A stretch of 64,000 bases of DNA from Deltaproteobacteria bacterium (GTDB lineage: Bacteria; Desulfobacterota; Binatia; UBA1149; SPBQ01): contig JAJCZM010000049.1 of NCBI GenBank assembly GCA_029262375.1, positions 67,992 through 131,991 of the forward strand, written 5' to 3'. Below the pieces are notes generated by a model. The model was given only the letters and a program-made list of their open reading frames with translations, ran no database searches and had not been told where the DNA came from. This document shows, piece after piece, positions 47,198 to 56,110 of the stretch (the stretch's first letter is position 1; every line of letters starts with the position of its first letter). The position numbers and the translations under genes were made by a program.

Positions 47198-49003
47198 TCA
47201 GAGCCGGGCCAAGATCGTGCCGCTGGCCGTTCTCTCCTCGAATACTCTACAGACGTCGGCAGTCACGCCGCCGACGGCGTGATCGCGCAAGACGTTGGAA
47301 TAGGCCAGCTGTGTGGCAATGCGGTCGCCCATCAGGTGTTTGAGGCGCGCGTCCAGGTAGTCGGTCCATACCGGCGACAATGCAATCGGCTGCGTCGCGC
47401 CGTCCAATTGGGCGGCGATGTCAGCGACGTTTTCTTCACCAGGCTGTGGGAATGCCACATCGAGAACACTGCCGCCTTGGTAGGCCTCTCGAGCGACACA
47501 ACCTATCTTGGGTTGATCGCCCTGGAACTCCAGATCCGCATACTCTGGAATGCCGGCCAACGGCGTCCCGCCGAGGTCGGCGACATAGTACAGGGTGTTG
47601 GGCGACCACGCGTCGGCAAACGCCCAACCTTGCTCCGTCGTCACGCGCACCAACAAATGGTCGCCACGGCCGGTAGCGGGGTCGATCGTGTTGAAGATCT
47701 CCACCTGCTCGAACATCTGCGAGAGAAGCAGCGCGAGCGTATAGTTCTGCCCCTCGCAATTGACGAAACCGCGAAACAGTCGCGACCAGTTCGTTTGCGG
47801 AAAATCGGCTTCGCCGACCTGCTCGGCCAAATGCGCGTGGGACGCAAGCTGATTGACCAGCACTTCCCCCACGATCGAGATGCATCTTCGCAATCGCGAA
47901 ACGTCGTCCGCGAGCCTCTCTGCGATTTGGTCCGCGAGTCGCGAGACCCACGACATCGACAGCGCGACGTCCAGATCGAGTACTCGCGCACGCACGGTCG
48001 CATCGACCCGCTCGTTCCATTGCTCACGTTTCGGTAAGAAGTAGTCCGGGTGATTCGCCAACAGGACACGCGCGCACTCGGCGAAACTGCGACGACGCGA
48101 GCGAATCATCGCTTCGGGATTGACCAACCTCGAGATCACCGCGGTTTCCACCGGCGACGGCGACGGATTGTCGGGGCGATAGTCGAGCGGATCGGCCGTT
48201 CGTATCATCGGATTCTCTAGATAGCGCACGCGGTAGCTATAGTTGGAGTGCGGTGCGTGTAGCGAGAACCCGTGCGTAATCAGCACGTCGCCCGCCTTAC
48301 CGGTGAACTCCGCGATGTCGCTACACTGTCGCGCAATCGACTTGCCCCACTCGTCGCCTCGACTATCGATCCCTTGTTCGGTTTCTTCGAGTTGTCCGAC
48401 GATGTGGGTCAACGACTGGCCGGTATAGAGAGTGCCGGCGCCTCCGGATTCGACATCGGTCCATAGGATGAGAAGCGCGAGCGCATCGCGACGATTCTCG
48501 AATGTCATGTACTGACCGGGCTCGTCGATGTGCCACTGCTGCGAGCCGGCGTAGACGGTATCCACCTCTAACGGCGGACAGGGAGGCGGCCGGAAGTCAC
48601 CGTTGAGTATCCACTGCTCACCCATCGTACGGCGCGAGATGTTTTCGGGATCACCGACCAAGCTCACGATCGCCCCCCAGAGCTTCGGTGAGAACTCTTC
48701 GATGTCGAACGAACGACCGGTGTCGATGTACACGCGTGCAATCGACCAGGTCTCGGGTTCGCGCAGATCGAGCTCTCCTACATCAGCCCGATGCTGTGCA
48801 TCTACATCACGATACGAAGGCGGCGGATCTTTCTCGATCGTAGTCTGACGCACCAGCTGCTTGGCTAGCTCGGGCGAAAAGCAGTCGCGCACAATCAGAT
48901 ACCCGTTCTCGATGAACTCGCGCTTGCGCTCCTCGGACAGGGCGAAGGACGATTCGGACGAGAGCGACGCGTCGATGCTAGGAATGGTCGGATGGGCAGC
49001 CAC
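47198..49003 (-). CDS. PhyH-type dioxygenase with C-terminal transglutaminase-like domain
   Basis: GTG start; FIENGYLIVRDCFSPELAKQLV, WHIDEPGQYMTF (HxD), HGFSLHAPHSNYSYRVRYL; C-terminal NCEGQNYTLALLLSQMF ... GDHLLVRV ... AFADAWSP. Confidence 0.75.
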   Translation of the reverse strand: MAAHPTIPSIDASLSSESSFALSEERKREFIENGYLIVRDCFSPELAKQLVRQTTIEKDPPPSYRDVDAQHRADVGELDLREPETWSIARVYIDTGRSFDIEEFSPKLWGAIVSLVGDPENISRRTMGEQWILNGDFRPPPCPPLEVDTVYAGSQQWHIDEPGQYMTFENRRDALALLILWTDVESGGAGTLYTGQSLTHIVGQLEETEQGIDSRGDEWGKSIARQCSDIAEFTGKAGDVLITHGFSLHAPHSNYSYRVRYLENPMIRTADPLDYRPDNPSPSPVETAVISRLVNPEAMIRSRRRSFAECARVLLANHPDYFLPKREQWNERVDATVRARVLDLDVALSMSWVSRLADQIAERLADDVSRLRRCISIVGEVLVNQLASHAHLAEQVGEADFPQTNWSRLFRGFVNCEGQNYTLALLLSQMFEQVEIFNTIDPATGRGDHLLVRVTTEQGWAFADAWSPNTLYYVADLGGTPLAGIPEYADLEFQGDQPKIGCVAREAYQGGSVLDVAFPQPGEENVADIAAQLDGATQPIALSPVWTDYLDARLKHLMGDRIATQLAYSNVLRDHAVGGVTADVCRVFEERTASGTILARL

Positions 49004-49101
49004 GGAAACGATACCGAGCCCCGAGCTTACAGCGATGTGCGTGACCAGGCCATACGCCGGCCCATGACCCCCTCGCTAGAGGCACGTTTGGGTGTATCTG
49101 C

Positions 49102-51543
49102 TTGCCTCACAGAGACCCCGGTGAGCACAATGTCGGGGTGGGCGCGCCCGTACTCCTCATTCAGCCGCCGTTGTCGCTCAGCAGGGACTTCATCGACTAC
49201 CCGTATCACTGCGATCTCGGGGTGGTTCAAGCCGCTTCGGTGCTTCGCGAAGCCGCGATCGAAGCGGTCGTGGTCGATAGTTTCGCGCTGCCGACATCGA
49301 GCCTGACGCCGATACCGGGTGGCGATCGCGTTCTCATGGGCGCCCCCATCGGCGATACCCTCAAGCACGCCCAGACGCGACGGCTGGCCGGACGAACCCC
49401 CTCGGCGATCGTCGTTTCCTTTACACCGTTCCACCGCCCCCCCGCTCGCGACACCGTTCTCGGCGAATTCCTCGAAGCGCTACGTGCTCGATACGAGCAG
49501 GTGCCGGTGATTCTGGCAGACCTGTATCAAAGCGGTCAGCACTACGTCGAAGCCAACGGTGCCGACATCCTGGCTTCGTACCCCGAGGCCGATATCTTCC
49601 TGAAATACGAGGCCGAGGCGGCGCTGCCGCGGCTCATCGAACGCTTGGCGGGCAAACGCCCCGAGCGAGCCGAAACGGTCCTCGGCGACGAACCGCCGGA
49701 TCTCGACGCGCTGCCGCTGCCGGCCTGGGATTTGGTTGATCTCGACAAGCGCGATCAGTTTCTCGACCGCGTCATCCAGAATCTAGGGCGCGGTCCGTGG
49801 GCCTTCCCGGCCGACGGGCGCACGTTGCCGATGCTCACCAGTCGTGGCTGTCCTTTCCGCTGCGCGCATTGCTCGAGCAACCCAGGGCGCGAGAGCCTGG
49901 AGGCTCCGAAAACGCAGCGTCGCTACAGCGCAGAATATTTGGACCGCCACATCGCCGAGCTCACCGACACGCATGGCGCGACGCGCATCAATTTTCTCGA
50001 CGAGATGGTCAACGTCACGCGCGGTCATCTAGACGGAGTTCTCAGCGCCGTCGTGCGCCACGATCTCAAGCTCGACTTCCCCAACGGCATGCGTGCCGAC
50101 TATCTGGAACAGCAACACATCGATGCCATGGCCGGACGGGTCAACACGCTGTCGGTATCGGCTGAGAGCGGCGTTCAGAACGTGGTCGACGACATCGTCG
50201 GTAAGCAACTGGAACTCAGCTCGATCGAGAACGCGGCTTCGATGGCATCGAAGGCCGGCATCTCGACCTTGGTGCACTTCATCATCGGCAATCCCGGTGA
50301 AACGAAGCGCGACATCAACGGCACACTCGAGTTCGCCCTGCGCCTGCACGACGAGCACGGCGTCTGGCCGAGCATCCAGTACGCGACACCGCTCCCGGGC
50401 ACGGAACTGGCCGCACGCGTCGAGGCCGCCGGGCAAACGCCCGATGTCGACGACTACGGCCCGCTCTTCCAACAGGTACCGGTTACTTCCGGCACGGATT
50501 TCACACCGCAAGATCTGAGTTGGTTCAAGTGGACGTTCGACCAGCGACTGCAGGCCGGACAGCAGCCGCGCAAGATCATCATGAACGTGACGTATGCCTG
50601 CAATAACCGCTGCACGTTCTGCGCAGTCGGGACTCGTACGCAGCTGCACGGTTCGCTGGAACGACAGAAAGAGATCATCGACCACTTCTACGAGCAGGGC
50701 GTGCGTTTGTGCGATTTCGACGGCGGCGAGCCGACGCTTTACCCCGACCTGGTTCCGCTGGTGCAATACACCGCGTCACTCGGCTACGAGGCGATCAACG
50801 TCACGACCAACGGCCGCATGTGCGTCTACGACAAGTACGCGCAGGAACTCACGAACTCGGGCGCCACCAGCCTTCTCTTTTCGGTTCACGGCTCCGACGA
50901 CCGCATGCACGGCGTGAACGTGGGAGTGCGAGAAGCATTCGAGCAGACGATGGACGGCATCAAGAACTGCGTGCGGTTCGCGCCCGACACCCTCGAGCTC
51001 GGCATGAACATCACCATCACGAAGTCGAACTTTCGGCACTTGGAAGAGTGCGTGCAGTTGGCTTGGGATCTGGGACTGCGTTGGTTCAACATCCAGTTCC
51101 TCACACCGTTCGGCCGCGCGACCGACTCTGTCAATCCCGACACGGCCGAAGCGGCGGCGATTGCAGTCAAAGTGATCGATCGCTGGGAAGATCGGATGAA
51201 GTTCCAGGTCATCAACCTGCCGTTCTGCTTCATGCCGGGCAAAGAACGCTACCTGATGGGCGATCTGATGAAACTCGAACGACACATGATCTTCGTCAAC
51301 AACGAAGACGTGAACCTATTCGAGTATCTGAAGGAACAACGCGTCTACAAAGAAGTCTGCCAAGGCTGCGCTCACAAGATCTTCTGCGGCGGCTTCTACG
51401 AACTCGACGATGTCCCCGAACCGCCCTGGGTGTTCGAACCTGCCGAGGTCTATGCGCCGGTCGATCTGGACCGCCTAGCGGCCAAGGGTGCGAAAGAAAC
51501 GGCACCCGACAGGCGGCAGAAAGCCGCTATGGGACAGCGGTAA
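49102..51543 (+). CDS. Tandem radical SAM protein (B12-binding-like N-terminus, two radical SAM domains, Cys-rich C-terminus)
   Basis: SRGCPFRCAHCSS and TYACNNRCTFCAV (two CX3CX2C motifs); FDGGEPTLYPDL; C-terminal CQGCAHKIFCGGFYELD; TTG start or downstream alternative. Confidence 0.88.
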   Translation: MPHRDPGEHNVGVGAPVLLIQPPLSLSRDFIDYPYHCDLGVVQAASVLREAAIEAVVVDSFALPTSSLTPIPGGDRVLMGAPIGDTLKHAQTRRLAGRTPSAIVVSFTPFHRPPARDTVLGEFLEALRARYEQVPVILADLYQSGQHYVEANGADILASYPEADIFLKYEAEAALPRLIERLAGKRPERAETVLGDEPPDLDALPLPAWDLVDLDKRDQFLDRVIQNLGRGPWAFPADGRTLPMLTSRGCPFRCAHCSSNPGRESLEAPKTQRRYSAEYLDRHIAELTDTHGATRINFLDEMVNVTRGHLDGVLSAVVRHDLKLDFPNGMRADYLEQQHIDAMAGRVNTLSVSAESGVQNVVDDIVGKQLELSSIENAASMASKAGISTLVHFIIGNPGETKRDINGTLEFALRLHDEHGVWPSIQYATPLPGTELAARVEAAGQTPDVDDYGPLFQQVPVTSGTDFTPQDLSWFKWTFDQRLQAGQQPRKIIMNVTYACNNRCTFCAVGTRTQLHGSLERQKEIIDHFYEQGVRLCDFDGGEPTLYPDLVPLVQYTASLGYEAINVTTNGRMCVYDKYAQELTNSGATSLLFSVHGSDDRMHGVNVGVREAFEQTMDGIKNCVRFAPDTLELGMNITITKSNFRHLEECVQLAWDLGLRWFNIQFLTPFGRATDSVNPDTAEAAAIAVKVIDRWEDRMKFQVINLPFCFMPGKERYLMGDLMKLERHMIFVNNEDVNLFEYLKEQRVYKEVCQGCAHKIFCGGFYELDDVPEPPWVFEPAEVYAPVDLDRLAAKGAKETAPDRRQKAAMGQR

Positions 51544-52423
51544 GCTCCGCGTCGCCCCAACGCTCGAGGTAGTCGTCGCGAAGCCCCGGGCACTCGTCGA
51601 ACCACTTACAGCCCTCACAACGATCCGTTTTCGTCTGGCCGGAAAGCCGCGAACTGCTCAGCTGAAACACCGCATCGGGCGTGACGACATGCACGTCCTC
51701 TTGGAATCCGGGGTGATAGACGTGGTCTTCGTAGCCGGGGATGAAGCAACGCGGAACGTGCAGCGACAGCATCTCGAGGTCGTGCTCGCGCGCATAATCC
51801 ATACAGCGCGTCATAGAGCCCACCATCTCGGTGATCTTCGGTAGGCTCTCCAGATTGGGCTTGTTCTGATCGGTCAGTGAGACCAGCCAAAGCGTGAACG
51901 ACGTCACCCCGCGGCCGTGCAGGTCCTTTACGCCGTCGAGCAATCCTTCGTGCGTGGCCCGCATGACGATCATGTCGGCGGTCGGACGCGTACCCGCAGC
52001 CACCAGGTTGGTGATGCCTTCGAGCATGAGTTCGTGGGATTCGTCCCCGCCCTGCGTGATCGCCGAATACGGTGCGCTGTCGGATCCGGTGTGCCCGTGT
52101 ACCGAGACGTGAAACCGCGTCGCACCGGCATCGAGCATGCGATCGAGGTAATCGCGGTCGGAAAACATGAGACCGTTCGACTGGACCTTGATGTCGTCAA
52201 AGCCACGGCCGCTCGCGAAACGAACGAGGGGGATCAGTTCTCGACGAATCGTCGGCTCACCGCCCGTGATGGAAAGACTGCGCACCCCCCGACGCGCCGC
52301 CTCCTCGATGTGCCCGGCGACCTCTTTCGCGTCGAGGCCGCGGCGTCGCATTTCGTCGGTGATCGTGCAGTAGGTGCACTTCAGATTGCAGTCGTAGTCG
52401 ATGACGACGTCGAGAAGCGCCAT
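51527..52423 (-). CDS. Radical SAM protein with C-terminal Cys motif
   Basis: DYDCNLKCTYCTI, SITGGEPTIRREL; C-terminal CEGCKWFDECPGLRDDYLERWGDAE. Confidence 0.9.
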   Translation of the reverse strand: MALLDVVIDYDCNLKCTYCTITDEMRRRGLDAKEVAGHIEEAARRGVRSLSITGGEPTIRRELIPLVRFASGRGFDDIKVQSNGLMFSDRDYLDRMLDAGATRFHVSVHGHTGSDSAPYSAITQGGDESHELMLEGITNLVAAGTRPTADMIVMRATHEGLLDGVKDLHGRGVTSFTLWLVSLTDQNKPNLESLPKITEMVGSMTRCMDYAREHDLEMLSLHVPRCFIPGYEDHVYHPGFQEDVHVVTPDAVFQLSSSRLSGQTKTDRCEGCKWFDECPGLRDDYLERWGDAELTAVP

Positions 52424-52442
52424 TTTGTCCGCCCTTCCGGGT

Positions 52443-52466
52443 CCGCAGTCCCCTGCCGGGGTGCGG
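52443..52466. other. Strong stem-loop in divergent intergenic region between radical SAM genes
   Basis: CCGCA-gt-CCCC-tgcc-GGGG-TGCGG. Confidence 0.55.
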
Positions 52467-52593
52467 GTCCAAGACGAGCCACCTTGCGCTACCGGTGCTC
52501 CTTTGTCTACCATGCCTCTAAGGCGGGGGTCGCCGAGAGGCCCCTCCTAATCGCCCGTAGGCCCACCCGATCTACGGCGCAGCAGGCAACATC

Positions 52594-54285
52594 GTGGCAA
52601 CCGGCATCGAGACCATCATCACTGAGCAGGACCGTCGCGAGGCGGCCATCGTCTCGACCTCGCAGGCCGGCCACAAGTTCGAGATTCAGCTGGGGCACCT
52701 CTGCAACAACCGCTGCGTGTTCTGTTCGAGCGGTCAACTCACAGCGATGAAGATCGCCAAGGCGATTCCGCTCGAGCCCATCGTCGCTGCGATCGAAGAG
52801 GCACGCGCTAACGGCGCGACACATCTCACATTCCTCGGCGGCGAGCCGACGATTCACAAACGCTTTCTAGAGGCGCTCGAACGAACCGTAGAACTGGGTT
52901 TCGAGCACATCGTCATTTTCACCAACGGTGTCATGTTCCCCCACCCCGGCTTCATCGAGTCGGTGTGCGCGCTCGGCAACTTCGAATGGCGTATCTCGAT
53001 TCAGGGCGCCACCGACGAAGCCCACGTGGCGGCAACCGGTCGTGCAGACGCCTTCCAGCGGATCATCCACGGGCTGGGAGAATTGCAGAAACGTAACCAG
53101 CTCGTCACGACGAACATGTGTGTCAACGAGCGCAGCTATCGCTCGCTGCCGGCCTACCCTGAGCTACTCGAACACTACGGCGTCAAGCAACTACACGTCG
53201 ACATCGTGCGACCGGCGAGCACGGGCGAACGCGACGAAGCCTACCTTCGCGACATCATGCCCCGTTACTCGGACATGGCTCCCTACTACGCCGACATGCT
53301 CAAAGGCTTCGATGAGTGGGATCCCGACTTCGACGTGAACGTCGGCAACATGCCGTACTGCATCTTGCCCGCATGGGGCCACCGCGTGCACCACGGCGGC
53401 GAGGAAACGGTGACCAAGTCTTCCGACGGTGAAGGCCTCGAAGACGCGATGAACAAGTACGAGTGGCATTCGAGCCTGCGCACGCACCTACCGGGGTGTA
53501 GCGACTGCGCGTTTCGCTCGCGATGCACCGGTATCTTCTCGGAGTACCTCGAAATGTACGGTGGCGACGAATTCCAACCGGTATCGCGCGAGGACCTCAG
53601 GCGCATCGACCCCGAGCGACGCAACTTCGTCTTGCAGGCCGAGCCCGATCTCGCTTCGCTACGCGCGGCGCTCGCTGCGGGAGAAGTCCCGGCTCCGTGG
53701 CAGTTCCGCAACGAGAACAGCGAAGACCGGCGCCGCGCCGTCGAACTACTCTTCACCGCCGACAAGGCGACGCTCACGGTTACGTTCCTACCGCCGGGGC
53801 AAGCCGACGCGGCGATTGCACGAACCGAGGCCTACGATCTCGCAGCCACGGCTGGGGTAAAGGCAAAGGCCGCCGACATCGAGACGCTTCTGGGCTGGAT
53901 CGCCGAGCGACTGTCCGAATCCTCAAACGCGATCACTCTGAGCGAGACCGCGGCAGAAGAGACCATGTGCGACGCCCTGCTCGAGCGAGGCCGAAAGCGC
54001 GTCGTAGGGATCTCTCGCAAACTGCTACGCGGACTCAACATTCCGGGCTGGCGTGTCGCGTCACTCGACTGGACGGACGCGAATACCGGGCGGCTTCGTA
54101 CAGCCGGGCCCAGCGGCAAACACATCGATCTCGTGTTTGCGCTCGGAACACAAGACGGCCGCTCGCAGGTTGATCTCGATTTCCAGCCGTCCGACGACAC
54201 GGACGAGCACAGCGCGAAAGCGGTAATCGACTGCTTCGTCACACTGATCGGCGGCGGCGAGCCTCCGGCCGCACCTCAGCAATAA
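52594..54285 (+). CDS. Radical SAM protein with C-terminal Cys motif and ~200-aa extension
   Basis: LGHLCNNRCVFCSS, FLGGEPTIHKRF; CSDCAFRSRCTGIFSEYLEMYGGDEF; unassigned C-terminal extension. Confidence 0.9.
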   Translation: MATGIETIITEQDRREAAIVSTSQAGHKFEIQLGHLCNNRCVFCSSGQLTAMKIAKAIPLEPIVAAIEEARANGATHLTFLGGEPTIHKRFLEALERTVELGFEHIVIFTNGVMFPHPGFIESVCALGNFEWRISIQGATDEAHVAATGRADAFQRIIHGLGELQKRNQLVTTNMCVNERSYRSLPAYPELLEHYGVKQLHVDIVRPASTGERDEAYLRDIMPRYSDMAPYYADMLKGFDEWDPDFDVNVGNMPYCILPAWGHRVHHGGEETVTKSSDGEGLEDAMNKYEWHSSLRTHLPGCSDCAFRSRCTGIFSEYLEMYGGDEFQPVSREDLRRIDPERRNFVLQAEPDLASLRAALAAGEVPAPWQFRNENSEDRRRAVELLFTADKATLTVTFLPPGQADAAIARTEAYDLAATAGVKAKAADIETLLGWIAERLSESSNAITLSETAAEETMCDALLERGRKRVVGISRKLLRGLNIPGWRVASLDWTDANTGRLRTAGPSGKHIDLVFALGTQDGRSQVDLDFQPSDDTDEHSAKAVIDCFVTLIGGGEPPAAPQQ

Positions 54286-54310
54286 CTCCCAACAGCTCCC
54301 AATAGCTCGC
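54281..54310. repeat. 10-bp tandem repeat (x3)
   Basis: AATAACTCCC AACAGCTCCC AATAGCTCGC at the stop codon of the radical SAM gene. Confidence 0.55.
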
Positions 54311-54364
54311 ACGCGTGAGTGCGAAACAATTATCTGCGTCCCACGAAGACTGACGCCCGGCGCG

Positions 54365-56110
54365 TCAGGCGTCGCAGGGCGGACAATTGAGCGTCACGTC
54401 GAGGCCAACGGCCGCCGACAAGACCAGCAACGCGTCGGAAGCAGTCACCGAGCCTTCACCCGTGACATCACAAATGCACGGGGCGCACACCTGCAATCCA
54501 ACCGCCGCATTGAGGATCAGCAACGCGTCGCTCGCGGTGATGATCTCGGCACGCAGCGGCGACCCTGCGCCGGCATCCACTACCGGATCACCGCAGGTCT
54601 GGCCGCCGCCCGACGGCATCGTCGTCGAAGTCGTGCTCGTCGTGGTGGTCGACATCGTAGTAGTAGTCGTCGTGCTGGTGGTTGTGGATGTCGTCGCAGC
54701 CGCGCCACGACTGTACATACGCGCGACCGCCGCCGGTTCTACCGGCGAGCGACGCGACCACACCAGCACGAAATTCCCCTGTGGATCGGCGGCGACGTCG
54801 GTGCGAAAGGCCCCCTCTGACAGGTCATTCTGCGGCGTGAACACCGGGCCGTCATCCGTGCCGTTGGCCTCGAAACAGGCGGCACTGACACCTTCCATAT
54901 AGGTGCCGTAGTAATCGTACGTGGACCAGGCGACAACGAAGCGCCCCGCGTTATCGATCGCGATACCGGGCTCCATCTGTCGCGCTGTAAACCCCTCATG
55001 CACCTGGATCTCGTTGGTAATCGGCGTACCTGTTGCGGTAAAAGATCGCGCAAAGATACGAGACTGTTCGGCACTCTCGGAAACCTGATCCTGCCACGCG
55101 ATGGCGAATGTGCCGGCGTCGTTTCGATCAACGGCGGGCGAGATCTGATAATCCGCCGTCGTCTGGTTCACCACGAACTCGGTTCCGAGCGGCGCACCGG
55201 TGGACGAGAAGAGTCGCGCACTTATGCCGCCACGTGATCCGTCGAGCCCGGCTGTGTAGTCGCCACTGGCCCACACGACGACGAAGTTCGAATCGCCGTC
55301 GAGCGCCACCACCGGGGTGCGCTGATCTTCGGTCGTGAAATTCTCGACCATGAATTCATCGCCGATCGGCGTCGCATTCGCAGTGAAGCGTCGCGCCGCG
55401 ATACCGGAGTAAGGAGCCTGCCCCTGCGCGCTAGACTGCCATACGACCACGAAGCTGCCATCGGCCGCGAGGTCGATGTCCGGATCATCCTGCGCCGCGT
55501 CGGTGTAGGTGGGAACGACGAAATCGACGCCTTGTGGAACGCCCGCGGCATCGACCACTCGGCCGAAGACGCTGAGAAAAGTTCCGTCTCGGAAACTGTT
55601 GTCTGCCCACACGACGATGAAGCTGCCGCTGTCTGCGATCTCAACCGCCGGAGAGCGCTGGATGCCGGTCCCGTACGAGTTCACTACGAACTCCGCGCCG
55701 AGTGCCGTGCCGTTGGCAGCGTAGCGTCGCGCAACGATGTCGTAGCCGCTATTGCCGCCGAAGTTTTTCGCCCACACGACGACGAAACTTCCATCGCCGG
55801 CTCGCGCGACAGAGCGGCCGGGAGAAATCTGGTTCGCGCTTCCAGTCGTGCTGACTTCGAACTCGTCGCCGACGGGCGTACCACCGGCGAGCACTGCTGT
55901 CGGTGAGACGAGGATCAGATAGGCTGCCATCACAACCGGCGCTGCCATCATGGCCGCCGCTACCAGCGACCCGCGTAACCGAAAACAATTCACGACGATA
56001 CCTCCAGCCGGGAATCCCGCCACCAGATCAACACCATCGCACGGCCTCAGTCCAACCTGCCGTGCCATGGCTTGTTCCGCGGCCGCTGGAATCATATTCT
56101 CTGCCGGCAT
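54365..56110 (-). CDS. Secreted repeat protein with Thr-rich linker and TASDAL dockerin-like tail
   Basis: GSFVVVWADNSF/GDGSFVVVWAKNF repeats; ATTSTTTSTTTTTTMSTTTTSTTSTTMP; EIITASDALLILNAAVGL...GSVTASDALLVLSAAVGL; true start may be further downstream. Confidence 0.82.
   Translation of the reverse strand: MPAENMIPAAAEQAMARQVGLRPCDGVDLVAGFPAGGIVVNCFRLRGSLVAAAMMAAPVVMAAYLILVSPTAVLAGGTPVGDEFEVSTTGSANQISPGRSVARAGDGSFVVVWAKNFGGNSGYDIVARRYAANGTALGAEFVVNSYGTGIQRSPAVEIADSGSFIVVWADNSFRDGTFLSVFGRVVDAAGVPQGVDFVVPTYTDAAQDDPDIDLAADGSFVVVWQSSAQGQAPYSGIAARRFTANATPIGDEFMVENFTTEDQRTPVVALDGDSNFVVVWASGDYTAGLDGSRGGISARLFSSTGAPLGTEFVVNQTTADYQISPAVDRNDAGTFAIAWQDQVSESAEQSRIFARSFTATGTPITNEIQVHEGFTARQMEPGIAIDNAGRFVVAWSTYDYYGTYMEGVSAACFEANGTDDGPVFTPQNDLSEGAFRTDVAADPQGNFVLVWSRRSPVEPAAVARMYSRGAAATTSTTTSTTTTTTMSTTTTSTTSTTMPSGGGQTCGDPVVDAGAGSPLRAEIITASDALLILNAAVGLQVCAPCICDVTGEGSVTASDALLVLSAAVGLDVTLNCPPCDA

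Noticed and set aside
49064-49306. Small ORF MTPSLEARLGVS... between PhyH and tandem radical SAM genes
   Set aside because: Mostly out of frame inside the radical SAM CDS; composition looks spurious.
52512-52550. 12-aa ORF MPLRRGSPRGPS as a RiPP precursor or leader peptide
   Set aside because: Too short, no conserved leader or core features and no clear RBS; not supportable.
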